DNA of 64,000 nucleotides, taken from Brachyhypopomus gauderio. Lineage: Eukaryota; Chordata; Actinopteri; Gymnotiformes; Hypopomidae. Both the position numbers and the translations under genes were made by a program. The notes under the pieces are model-generated. The model was not told the DNA's origin. It made no database searches and was given only the letters and a program-made list of their open reading frames with translations. Within the stretch, counting starts at the first letter, position 1. Each line of letters starts with the position of its first letter. The stretch covers positions 7,423,375 to 7,487,374 of the forward strand of contig NC_135221.1 of NCBI RefSeq assembly GCF_052324685.1, written 5' to 3'. Below, piece after piece: positions 1 to 26,355 of this stretch.

Positions 1-913
1 GATGCACGTGAGGTTTGGATTTGTGCTGCAACATGTCACCAGAGATTGAAAAAATGTAACCTTGGAAAATTCTAGAAAATGTACAAATATCATAACCTCT
101 GAAAGACATATACCAATGTGTAGGTATTGGTACCCGCATATAAATGTACAGCTACTTGGAGGTCTCAAGGCCTGATAACTAATGTACAGTAGTTGCACAT
201 TAACAAACTGCTTGGATTGTTCCTACAAAAAAGCAGCAGGTAATTTGGAGTGAATCCTAACTCTCATGTAATCAGCCTTTGGGTACACAGGCCATACTGT
301 TTATCCCATCAGTGAGTGTCCATGGGGTCCCTGTGTGCTCAGGGGCCCAAGGGCCCTGGAGAAACTTGCATTTACATACTCTATAGAACAAGAAGACTCT
401 TCTGTTTCGCCTTCTCTCAGTTGTTCTTTTGTTTTCTCGTGTTCACACAACTTGTCCCAGTAACCGAGTCAGGCCTTTTCAGTTCACAGATCTCAGAACT
501 CTGGGCTGAAGAAATTCTCCCAGGAGAGGCTGGCTGTACACTGTGAATCTTGCCAATGGAAGATGTCTTTGTCACACTCCATTAATGGAGTCTCTTGTTC
601 ACCCTGGATTGGGTTTCTGTTTTTATATGTTGTTATTCATTGGTGTGCTTTTATCTGACATATCATTTGTCCAACGGTGGGTTAAAGTATGATAAGAAAA
701 CCCACTGAGTAAACATGTTTGCCAAGGGAATTGTATTGCAAGGTCGTTACATTTGCACTGGATACTGAGGCTACATCCAAGCTGTTTGTCTCTTAAGAAA
801 AGCCCTGTTCTGTTAACCCCTTCACTGTTCTAGGCAGCTATACATTCACTCCTCATTCTTCATTCCATTACCATTCCTGCTCATTACCGCTGTGCTCTGT
901 GTTTGCCCTGTAG
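1..913 (+). other. gramd4 upstream intron (no exon seen)
   Basis: No coding segment is recognised here. The stretch ends in a pyrimidine-rich tract with AG at 912-913, a plausible 3' splice site feeding the exon that holds the gramd4 start codon. The gramd4 leader exon and promoter should therefore lie to the left of the window. A 76-codon open frame at 316-546 shows no recognisable family. Confidence 0.5.
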
Positions 914-962
914 GGTTGCCGTCCAGCATGCTAGGATAAAGGCACGGGATTGTGTCTTGAAG

Positions 963-16081
<15,119 letters not shown>

Positions 16082-18640
16082 GCGTCACGCCACCGTGGCA
16101 ACAGGCACGGGGTCCTGCACGCTTTTCCTTTCACCCGCTTCCTGGAATGAAGCCCCTCCCCCTGCTCCTCCCCCTCCAGCAGAGGAGGAGCTGGGGCAGC
16201 CAGGAGAAAAGACTGGACTCCGTATCCATTCTCTGTGCTGTGTTTTTAGCACCATGTTTTAGACATGCCCCCTTTTTTGTGTGTGTGCCCACCAGCAGGA
16301 CGCTGGCGTCTGGCATGCGTCTTGTGTTTGAATTCATGTCCTTTTGTAACCGGAGCTGGCTCTCCTGCCTGTCCTGTGGGGACACTCGTATTTGTGTGTG
16401 ATTCGTGTCACTTTTAAATCGGTTCCTAGTCCCCCTGTCTACTGTCTTGGTTTTTTTAATTGTATCACGTCTGGCCTCGTGCAGGGAGATGTGGGGGGGG
16501 GGGGGGCACTCAGGAAATCCCACAGGCCAACGCTTGTCCTAACGGCATGAAACCACTAGCGCCAGAGTGCTGGAAAGTGTAAAACATACATCCTTTTCCA
16601 CTCACATTTAACTCTCTGAACACACTCAAAGATCAGATCATTTGAACACACATACCCGGTTTGCTGTGCTCTCCGGGTGGTCGGCGGGCTGCTTATGGGT
16701 AGCTGTGCTGACTGGACGGTGAACTCCTAACGTGACCTCACACAGTAAGCACAACAGCACCACAAAGTCTTACATGTCAACCTGAGGTGCAGGAGGGTTG
16801 AAGACATTCATGGTTGAGTCAGGCCCGTCTTCTCAACTTGCCTGCGTTCTCAACTTTCACAAGTACGTACAGTCACGCGTGTCCCACAACCCATTTCATG
16901 CGTCCTCTTAGTCTGGACCTGTGAGGCAGCCATAGCTGTGTTTTGTTCACTAGCTGGGCTCAGCCAACCTCCCAACAGACACATGAGGTGAAACGATGTG
17001 TTTTACCTGAATCTGTAGGTCATGAAATGGTCATTTCCCTGCGGTTTCTACAATTTCTCTGTATGTGGCCTCTCCAGATTTGCAGTGCGTATTGTTTTTA
17101 AGAGTGCTTTTAGTTTTTTGTATGTTTTGAGCCGTAGTCTCCAGTGCAGTACTTCTGTTGTGCAGTGTTCTGGCACTGGCTGTACGCCACGCACTTTACT
17201 CTGCCTTCCACATCCCCTTTGAGTCTCCGGGGTGCACCACTGGGAGAGACTTATATTTTATTTTTTGTAGATCTTTTCTTATTGGTGCAATTGTTGTCAG
17301 CACAAAAAGCGGCTTTATATTAAAAGTCCTTTGTCAGCACATATAGGTTCGAAAGCTAACCCTTTCTTTCACTGAGATTTCTGGTAGAGTCTCAAAGATG
17401 AAAACGTTTCCCATCCTCTGTGCAGCGAGGCGCTTGCTGGATCAGTCAGGACCAAGTCAGGATGCTCCTCAAAGCTGAGCTGATCACCTGTGTGAATAGA
17501 GGGGTTTTGCTTTTGCATCTGCCTCACTGTGTTGGTGCTCATCGGGTGCAGGTTAAGGATGGCTGATCTGATTGGTCAGGCTCTCTCCGTTGCTTTTCAC
17601 TTACTCACATATTTAGTCCTCTCACCTCTTCACATCTGGGTGCTGAAACTAACTTGAAATATTGTAGAGTACTGATTGACTATACTATAAAAGCATCCAA
17701 TTAGTGTGACACTGAGGCACAGCACGAAGAGAACACTGATAATGTACCTGGATACACAGCTGGTGGTGTGAGTAATTTAGATATTTCACATAGAATCACA
17801 GTCATAATGAAGCCTCATTGGAAAGCCAGACAGTGCTTTCAAGAAAAATGTTTCTTGAAATGTTTCTCCGAATGTTTGAATAATTATTTGCCAAACATGT
17901 GTGTGTTAGTTTTTGTGCTGTAATCCTTACCTTGTTATTTGTGTTCACAGCATTTTTAGTCAGATTCCACCGTCTTGGGCTAGTTTGACCCCCAGAACAA
18001 ACTGCGGACATGAAAACTGGCCTGCCATTTTGTGATAAATGGCAGTGTTTTCCTATTTTGCTTATACATATGCAAGGTGTTCATTTTTTTTATCAGAGCC
18101 ACAATTATGGATAGCATATGTAAATGAAAATTAATCATTAACTTGTCGCATTCTGTATTGAATGTGTGAAAGTGATATACTGAATGTGATCATTTATGTT
18201 AAATAATTCTTCTCTGTCTGATCCCTTTAACCCTCTTCTGTTGTTATTCAATGTGGAGAGAAGTCATCATCTCAGAATAGTGCAGCAGGCTGTAGTGATG
18301 CCCTGTGATGCCTACGAGAGGATTTGTCACAAACATCAATTAAAATGTTCATGTTAAACAAACCTCTGAGCAATTTCTGAAGAAGTTGTCTAACATAATT
18401 GTGTTGAACCTTTTTTGTATTAAAAATTATTTAATATCAGCCTACCATTTCGTTCTCGATCTATTATTTACACTTCTGATACTGTTTCTCTCTTGATCCC
18501 CTGACCTCACTGATACATCACACTCTTACAGTCCGAATCAGGGCAGCTGGCCCTGCGTGGGTCCAGACGGCAGCCCTGAAAGATGCTAGTGTGCATCGGG
18601 GATCTCGTTGGTCTGGAAGGGAAGAAGAAGAAGAAAGGTA
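16082..18640 (+). other. gramd4 3' UTR and flank
   Basis: Follows the gramd4 stop codon. No new gene is recognised. ATTAAA hexamers at 17319-17324, 18339-18344 and 18419-18424 are possible polyadenylation signals; I saw no AATAAA here. A 14-base G run lies at 16493-16506. The true transcript end cannot be fixed from sequence alone. Confidence 0.45.
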
Positions 18641-19409
18641 CAGTGCCCTCCATAATTGTTGGCACCCCAGTTAAAATGTGTTAAAAGCCTAAAAAAAAAA
18701 AATAATTATTGCAGAAGCATAATCTCACTCTGAAAACATTTAGAAAAAAGCATCCTTCAACTCAAGTGGGAAAAAAAATTAAGAAAAAATCCTGACTAAG
18801 AAATAATTATTTCCCATAACATGACCTGTGCCACAATTATTGGCACCCTTAACAATGTATTGGAAATAAATGTATTTGAGCCATTTGTCATTTCTACTGT
18901 AGGTTATAAATTGCATCGAAGTATCTAGGAACCTTTAATTAGTAATCCATCACTTCCCATTTCTCTGGGGTATAAATATGGCGTTACACAGAAGCCTATT
19001 TTGAACAGAATCTGGTGGCCTCTGCCCGAAAGCTGAAGATGGGTCGTCACTGCATTATTAGCAAGATAATGACCCTAAACATGTGGCCAAATCTACTCAA
19101 AAATGGTTCAGAAGGCACAATATCAATCTTCTCTCATGGTCATCTCAGTCCCCAGACCTCAACCCAATAGAAAACCTGTGGGGTGATCTGAACAGGAGAG
19201 TGCATAGGAGAATTTAGAGAGGTTGTGCAAAGAGGAATAGTTCCAATAATTGTGGAACAGGTCATTTTATAGGAAATCATGAGTTGAAGTGAAGTTGCTG
19301 TTTTCTAAATTTATTTTCAGTGAGATTATGCTTCTGCAATAAAAAGTAATTTATTTTAAGACTTTTAACACATTTTAACTAGGGGTGCCAATTATTATGG
19401 TGAGCACTG
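18641..19409 (+). mobile_element. Tc1-like transposon, internally deleted
   Basis: The element begins CAGTGCCCTCCATAATTGTT and ends with its near-match inverted copy, flanked by the TA target duplication (18639-18640 and 19410-19411) typical of Tc1/mariner. At 769 bp it is about half full length. About 19,065-19,205 still reads as the transposase C-terminal part ([14 protein letters not shown], then [11 protein letters not shown]), which carries the last catalytic acidic residues. The N-terminal DNA-binding and first catalytic parts are missing and stops are present, so the copy cannot act alone. Confidence 0.92.
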
Positions 19410-19411
19410 TA

Positions 19412-20174
19412 AATCTTTAAGTATCTGCCCTGCCACCTGCTCAGTGTGACTGTAGCTCTCTTCTCTTCGCACCATTCAACAAGCGATTGCTTTTGAACTT
19501 AGTAACACTAGAGAGCGCCGTTGTGATTCCGATTTGCACTCTGGCCTTGAAATGGCCTGCACTGGTAGATTTCTTCTTCTGAATCCATACCGGAAAACAA
19601 GCCATGCTGTCCCTCTGATAAGAAGGGCAGGTGGACTTGGAATATGAATATTCCTGCCTTATTAATGCAGAGTCAACATTATTCTAGTTAAGCAGGATAT
19701 CGCAAAAAAATCCCAAAACATTTATAATAAAAAATGTCTAAAGTGAATTTGTGTATAGAGATGTTTTTTCTGTTTCTGGATACATATTCCTATGTTTAAT
19801 GCGCAATCCTGAAGTAAAGACTGAATGAACCGCTGGGTGTTTCCCAGTCTGTGTCTCCAACCACCCAGTCGCTGTGCACTGGATATTTATAGAGCCTGTG
19901 GTCCCCAGCAGCCCAGAGAGTGCAGATACAGTTACAGCTGTGTGCTGGTCTCTCCTTAAGCACACGTGCAAAGACCAGTGGTGAGCAGCCAGTGTTACTC
20001 AGCTGCATTACTTAACCAACAAGAGTACAATATACTTGTGCAGTGTACTTGCTTGAGAATTTTTCAAATCCTTTTACTCTGGCACTCTTAATCAGGATGT
20101 TTATAGGACAATTTTCACTCCCACTTTAGCGAGAATGTCATAGTAGTAGTAATCATTTAAGTTGAGTATAGTTT
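19412..20174. other. Intergenic, no gene seen
   Basis: Unique-looking AT-rich sequence with no supported gene, RNA or repeat. Open frames at 19738-20008 have no recognised family. Confidence 0.5.
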
Positions 20175-20490
20175 TACATGTAACCGAGGATCAGAACACC
20201 AAGGTTCCTGCCTTCAGCCACTCCCTGATCCACATTGCACCGGATCCCTGCTGCTGCCAATACCACAGGTGGTGGGCTCATGGGAGGGTGGACCCATGTA
20301 GCTCATATGGGTTGAGCCTGGCCCAGGCCCCATGAGTAAAGACCCGGCCACCAGGCGCTCGCCAAGGAGCCCATCCCCCAGGCCTGGCTCCAGGGCGAGG
20401 CCCCGGTAACCCTGATCCAGGCGAGGGTATCTGGGTCCTGCTGTCTTGCTGTCCCGTATGGGTGTTTATGGATTATTTTGTCTAGGACCA
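20175..20490. repeat. Fragment of a common teleost interspersed repeat (LINE-like)
   Basis: GC-rich block containing GGGTGGACCCATGTAGCTCA, GACCCGGCCACCAGGCGCTC and GGTAACCCTGATCCAGGCGA. I recognise these as wording shared by a multicopy fish repeat, probably from the 5' region of a retroelement. It differs sharply in base composition from its AT-rich surroundings. Family assignment is from memory and uncertain. Confidence 0.5.
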
Positions 20491-23037
20491 ATTTGCATTG
20501 GTTTTAAATAAATTAATACATTTATTCTAGCGCATTTATTTACTCATTACGCTATTACACACAAGAACAAAATCTAGATGTGTGCAAATGTGGTGATTTT
20601 AAATGACAGACCCAATTCAGTAATATCTTAGAATATTGCTTAAAATAACTTTCATGCTTGAAACAGCTATTCCACTTAAAACTTCATGCATATGCCTTCA
20701 GCACAGATTAGAATTTGAGTCAGAATAGCCCCCTATTCATGTCACAGATTTCCAAGAACACAACACTGCTTTGCTTTGTTTGCTTCAGCAATCAATGTAT
20801 TATTATTTTTTTAAACATCTGGTTGGCCAAAAAATATGTATTGGATATATGTTGCTGTGTGGGGAATACCAGCGTTCTCCTTGGGATGCTAAACATTGCT
20901 GCGAAAACTAAGCTTAAAATGAACTGCTTAACTTAATATCTCATAGACCTTCGAACTTTGGCCCTGGACAGCATGTTCACGTTGACCTGGGAATTCTCGG
21001 AAGTCTCCCTACAGACTTGCTACTATTAGAAACAAGTCACAAAATCTACTAGAAAAGGGCAACATCTAACCAAGGAGTGTAATTCTAATCCTGAGAGAAG
21101 CGGAGATTAAAGCAACTGGACAATATTTCGGAGAAGCCCACCCTTCCGGATCTCTGAGCTTACATTTCTTCCCCTTGCTCCATGCTTTGGTTACCTATCA
21201 GCAGAAACATGGCCTTCAACTCAAATGACAGCTTGCTAAAACCGGTAGCAATCAGATCCCAGGAACTGGCGCAGTGCCTTGCTTCTGTATCGGCTTTCTC
21301 TGGATGAAGCTTTGATCTGCAGTACCTTTTAGGTGAGGACGTCTGTCGCCCCTTAACGCAAAGTCTCATGCTGTGGAGCTGCTGAGTCTAACCAGCAGGT
21401 GTTTCTGAGGTTTGCTCAACAGACAAAAAAACATTTCAACAAGTGTAATTTGGTAATCCAGCATTTAAGCGTGGCATCTCCTCTAATACGCACGGTTCTC
21501 ATGCACACCTCCCTTGTCGTCAAGAGACGGGCCAACAGCAGCTCAGCATGTGCCATTCAGAAAGGAAATCTGCATCTCTCAACATGTTACCACATATCAA
21601 GTGATCCCACCAAGCTGGGCCATTCAGTCAGTACATGATCATGTGGCTAAGTCACTAAGGACTGATCCTGTATACAACAGTATGACTGGCAAATGGACTG
21701 GATGATTGAAGCCTTCAGTAGAGCTGCTGACTGCTAGTACTTAGACCTGCTTAAAAATCATTCATGGTTTAATTATGGATGGAGGTCTATGCATCGTGCA
21801 CAAATGCAACTTTTATGCAACCCCTATCATAAAACACACTTTTCTGTCCCACCGATAAAGATCACCTCAACTTTCCTTGCCCCCACATGTACACACAGAT
21901 CATGAATGTGACACAAGCCTGTGTCTCTAAGGTCATGAATCAAATCGAGAATAAGGGACAAAAACTAATTCAGGATGCATTTAGACAAAACAAGTCTCCG
22001 CTCCAGTTTAAAAACACACAGGACCACAAGGTAAACATCAAAGATTAGTGAATACGGTGAAACCACGTCATCTGAAGATCCTGAGACAAATCTAAGTGGC
22101 GGCAGGTTACCACACTTGAAGCTGCAACTGAATAACCAAGTGGAGTGTTGCACACACCCTGTGAGCTCATCTGCCCCTGGACGCTGCTGTCACCACACTG
22201 TGGAAGCTCCATTCTGCTGCGGTGAGTGTGAAGGGCACGGCAGTGTCCTGTTTCTACATGGGTGTCCTTCTCCCACGTGGCTGTAACTGCTGCAAGCCAT
22301 TAAGATGTTAGGATCTTATTGCGCCCGGCGTCTCTGGCATTCCGTCTCTGACAAGATAGCGTTTCCTGTTAGCCCATCCAGCAAGGATCCAGTCGTTTCT
22401 GTGTTTCTTTAACTTGCTTTTAAAAAGCAGGTCTGGTTTAACTTTCCTTCCTCCACTTCTACACTCTGGTAAATGAAATTATGCTGTTAGCATATTGAGC
22501 TAAGTGTGGAAAATAAGGGGAAAGAAGCTAAACTGGTTGCCCTGTCAACGGGAGTAGCTCAGAGAATGTATGAACCAAAGGTCCTACCTACCAAAGGTCC
22601 CTATATATCTACCAACACTAACTTATTTTATGGCACTTAAAACGGTAGCATCAGTTTACAGCTAACTATAATTAAAAAGGGGCAAGTTTGTTTATTTCAA
22701 ATTGTGAAGTTACTTTGAGACTCCGCAAACATGAATCCAATAAAGGCCAATCCAATAAACCCAATAAAATCCAACAAAGGCTATGCACTGGTTTTATCAA
22801 ACAATATTCTTATGAAAATCATTGTATTTTGCAAAAATGACCTGTGTTTGTATACGTTACACAGAAATAATAATCAATCTTAGTTAAAACAGTGTTGGTG
22901 TTTTACTCTGGATCCATATGGTGTCGTGTGATGACAAGCGGAGCTGATAATGTTTTGACCCCCTGGCCAGATCTAGACCGTCTATCACGGATGGCAGTGC
23001 ACTCAAAATTATTGGCAGGAGGCACATATATCCTTAC
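20491..23037. other. Intergenic, no gene seen
   Basis: AT-rich non-coding sequence. Short open frames (for example 21399-21638 and 21514-21705) lack family resemblance, splice context or codon conservation that I can judge. Confidence 0.5.
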
Positions 23038-23187
23038 ACTGTTGCCTAATGTTGACACATAAAAACAGCATCTAGAGTATCTACAGTATTTGCAGTAGGT
23101 TCTCACGTCCATGTCATTTGTAGCTTTGCACCCTTCTGTTGAGTAAATAGAAGCATTCAAACAGTTCTGCAAGCTGGCAAGATCCAC
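23038..23187 (-). other. Candidate orphan cysteine-rich exon
   Basis: On the minus strand a 150-nt open segment is bounded by a good acceptor (CTTTTCATCAG before 23187) and a good donor (GTAAGG from 23037), phase 0 at both ends. It would encode 50 residues with six cysteines spaced C-x10-C-x11-C-x2-C-x4-CC. The CKYCRYSRC stretch superficially resembles the second zinc finger of nuclear receptors, but the spacing is wrong for that fold. No partner exon or family was recognised. It may be chance or part of a decayed gene. Confidence 0.2.
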
Positions 23188-24310
23188 CTGATGAAAAGGT
23201 AATTAATTAGACTGCTAATTAAACGTGTAGAGCGTTATAACAATTAGCTGCTTTAGTCATCGCTTTCGGTCGTGACATGCTCCAGTGGAAATGGGCAGAG
23301 AGGAAGGTCTTTTACCAACTATTTGTCAAATGTTGCCACAGCATCATAAAAATAACAAATCATTATTTATTTTTGAGCAGATGCTGAATGTCTAGTATAG
23401 CTTTAAAAATACAGACTTGGGGTAATGCAGAGATAGAACCACAGTTGCTGGTATTTTCCAACTTGTGTTTTTGTGTTTAAGATCTCTGGGCTCTCAAACC
23501 AGTGGAAATGTGGATCCATTCTTAAACAATCTGCTAGTTCATTGGAACCAGGTCCAGCACAAGCACTTGGACATTATTAGTGGGAGAATACCATTAGAGC
23601 TCCATCCCAATTCCCAAAGTGTTTATGGAACAAACAATAAACAACTATATGCTAAAACACATCCTGCCTATGTCAGTTTTTCTATTAGCAATATTTATGT
23701 ACTCTCAAAGTGCACACATTAACCAGCATATGATATATTACAACAGGTACAACAGGTTTTGATTTGACAAGAGTGACAGGTTACGTGTAAGCTGCATGAT
23801 CAAGTGCTAAAATAAATGAAAAAAGAAAAACTTTGGCTAGTAGATGAAATTTGGCATAGAAAACCAGTTAACATACCTGAGCGCATTACCAGGGGAGGCC
23901 AGGTGACATAAATGTAGGTTTCAAGTCAGGGCTGCTGTGGAGATGTTTTTATAGTTGTTAATGTGCATCTTCTCAACCATCCACCAGACCATGCTACCCC
24001 CCTCCCCTCCCCCCATGCCCCAAACACCAATCACCAGCAAGGCAGACAACCACACACTAATGCAGCATGACGTGTAGCCTCAGTTATAGCTATTAAGAAA
24101 TAGCACGTCTCAACAAATCCTTCCAGTGTCACTGTTGTTTCCCTCTACTGTGCTGCACTTGAAGAGCTAACTGCTAGCTCGCATGTACAGAAGACGAGAT
24201 TAGATTAGCATTGTAGCAGCATTAAGGGTTGCAGCAGCTGTTTAGTAAACAGCACGGTAATACAAATGGTATTTTAGTGTTTTACGTAGAAACACACCCC
24301 TGGCGTGTGG
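23188..24310. other. Intergenic, no gene seen
   Basis: AT-rich sequence without recognised features. An 85-codon open frame at 23465-23722 has no family resemblance. Confidence 0.5.
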
Positions 24311-24475
24311 TCCTATAGCTCACCTGGTGTAGCTGGTAGAACATGGTGCTAATAACACAAAGGTCATGGCCTTGATACCCAGGGTACACATGTACTGTCA
24401 TACTGTGAAATATGTAGGCCTACTGTACATTACTCTGTGTCAAAGTGTCTGCTAAATGTTGTAAATCTAAGTGAG
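24311..24475 (+). mobile_element. tRNA-derived SINE, diverged
   Basis: The head (about 24,311-24,390) reads like a decayed tRNA with a TAGCTGGTAGA A-box-like motif and a weak B box (CCTTGATACC). The tail GTGTCTGCTAAATG matches the conserved 3' end shared by many fish SINEs. The A and B boxes are too degraded for a functional tRNA gene. Confidence 0.7.
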
Positions 24476-24808
24476 TTATGGCAGTATGTTCACTGAGCTC
24501 TTTTCATGTTTTGGATTTTTTTTTATTTTCACTTCATTGGCCAAAGTCTCACCCCCTCCAGTCACCTGACTTGGGTTAATAACTCTCTCCTGTCTGTCCA
24601 TATCTGACATTTTTATTTAATTATACAGTTCCTTGATTTCCACTTACAATGTTTATGTGGCTTTAGGTTTCAAAAGCATCATTCATTTTTGCACAACCAA
24701 CCTATCTTCATCCCCAAGAATAGGGTTTCTGTTATTCTGGCTTTCTTACACAGAATGTTAGCTAAAATGATCTAGCATTAGCTAACATTACCTAGATAGT
24801 TAGCTAAC

Positions 24809-26355
24809 GGCGCATTTCCACTAGGGCCTGCTTGGCGCGGTACGGTTCGATACGGGTCGGTTTGTGAGTGTTTCCATTAGTACCAGGCCCCTGTGAGCCG
24901 GCCCCTTTGGGTACTTTTTTCGTACCGACTCGCTCGAGGTTCTAACCGTTCCGAAGCGGTACAGTTCTGTGACGTGGAGGAACAGCATGACACTGATTGG
25001 CCAGGGAGTGTCGTCACAGGTTGCGTCAGGAGAGCGACTCCTCCGCTATGCTATGGACTCCTCAGCCATTTTGTAAACCCAAGGAGCGAAGTCTGTTCCC
25101 TGGTCAAACGCCGAGGTACAAACCTTTCTGTTAATAATCAGCGATCAAAAAATCCAGGGCGAACTGGACGGGGCCACTAGAAATGTAAAGGTTTTTAGCG
25201 AGGTTTCCGCACTAATGGCCACTCATGGCTACCAGCGGTCCGTTCAGCAGTGCCGGTCGGTCCAAGCTAAAAAAGCTTAACGCGATTACCGGGCGGTGAA
25301 GGACCATAACGGACGCAGCGGAGCAAACCGCAAAGACTGGAAATGGTTCCAGCAAGTGGATGTCATATACGGTCACCGGCCAGCCAGTAACGGAAGAGAA
25401 AACGTGCTGGACACGACGATGTCGATGCTGGAGGCCACGGAGAATGGTGAGTGTATTGTGATTTCACAGTTTTACTACTAGGCTCGTAAAAGATGTAATA
25501 TGAACGTAATATGAATGCATCTATTGTAAACGCAGGAATTTAGAGCTGTGTTTGTAGTTAATGTTACCACCACAGTCACTACTGTACAATAGCTAGCTCT
25601 TAGCCTTGCTAGTTGCTAGTTAGCTGTAGCCATAGCAGCGATGACGTGCTACACATTTTGTGCAGTTACGCTATATTGTTGTTGCTTTCACGGGAATGCT
25701 TGTGTTTAATATTTGTTATTTTTTACGTTCAAGATTCCCCTTCCACTTACGAGGCGAGCGGAGTTGGCGGAAAATGTTTCCTTCAACCGGGCTTTCCTCG
25801 GGGTGCTTGGCGAACTTGTGAACACCATGCGAGACAGACGCCAGTAAAAGCACACAAAATGTTGCTTGTAGTACTATAAATATTTATTTCATATAAAGCT
25901 ATACGTATATATTTGCTTTTTGCACTTTTTTAAACTATAACTATAATTTACATATGTTGTACTTTAAATATCTATATTTCATAATAAAGTTTGATTTCAT
26001 TTGATTGTATGACTGATGCTTTTTATGCAGGGTGTATTCAGCCTGTTTGAGTAATACCAAATTATTATCAATAATTAGAGCAACCACATACAATAATGAA
26101 GATAAAGATAAATAAGATACAATAATGCTATTTGTTAAGGGGTGTTGTGCCGGTGTTGTGGTCGCATACAAATGCCGGTGTTGTGGTCGCATACAAATGA
26201 TGTCACGACACTACAACCCGTGCGCCAACAGCGACTCCACCCAAATTGGGGTGGTTCACCATTGTAATGGAAACACAACGCGACCTTACCGTTCCGTTGC
26301 GAAGCGACCCGTATCGAACCGTACCGCGCCAAGCAGGCCCTAGTGGAAATGCGCC
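24809..26355 (+). mobile_element. DNA transposon with perfect 51-bp terminal inverted repeats
   Basis: The first 51 bases, starting GGCGCATTTCCACTAGGGCC, are an exact reverse complement of the last 51, ending at 26,355. Identical ends suggest a fairly recent insertion. The 1,547-bp body contains no transposase that I can see, only a decayed Myb/SANT-like ORF. That pairing of a Myb-like gene with a transposon suggests the PIF/Harbinger superfamily. I could not find a clear target duplication (left flank AGCTAAC, right flank ATTATAT), so the superfamily is uncertain. Confidence 0.85.
25152..25847 (+). pseudogene. Decayed Myb/SANT-like DNA-binding protein gene of the transposon
   Basis: The exon 25152-25446 reads ELDGATRNVKVFSEV, HGYQRSVQQC, then after a frame disruption near 25,258-25,285 (in-frame TAA) DYRAVKDHNGRSGANRK and WKWFQQVDVIYGHRPAS. 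This is the trihelix/Myb_DNA-bind_4 pattern of transposon accessory proteins. A donor (GTGAGT) follows at 25447 and an acceptor (TTCAAG) before 25734. The second exon starts in frame but must shift frame to reach RAELAENVSFNRAFLGVL and the natural-looking stop at 25845-25847. In the family this protein binds the element ends. Two or more frame lesions make this copy inactive. Confidence 0.6.

Noticed and set aside
23038..23187. Nuclear receptor zinc finger (CKYCRYSRC)
   Set aside because: Spacing before the CxxC pair is 11 rather than the usual 9, the following residues do not match, and no first finger or ligand-binding exon is present.
24311..24390. Functional tRNA gene
   Set aside because: A and B boxes are degraded and a SINE-type tail follows; it is a SINE.
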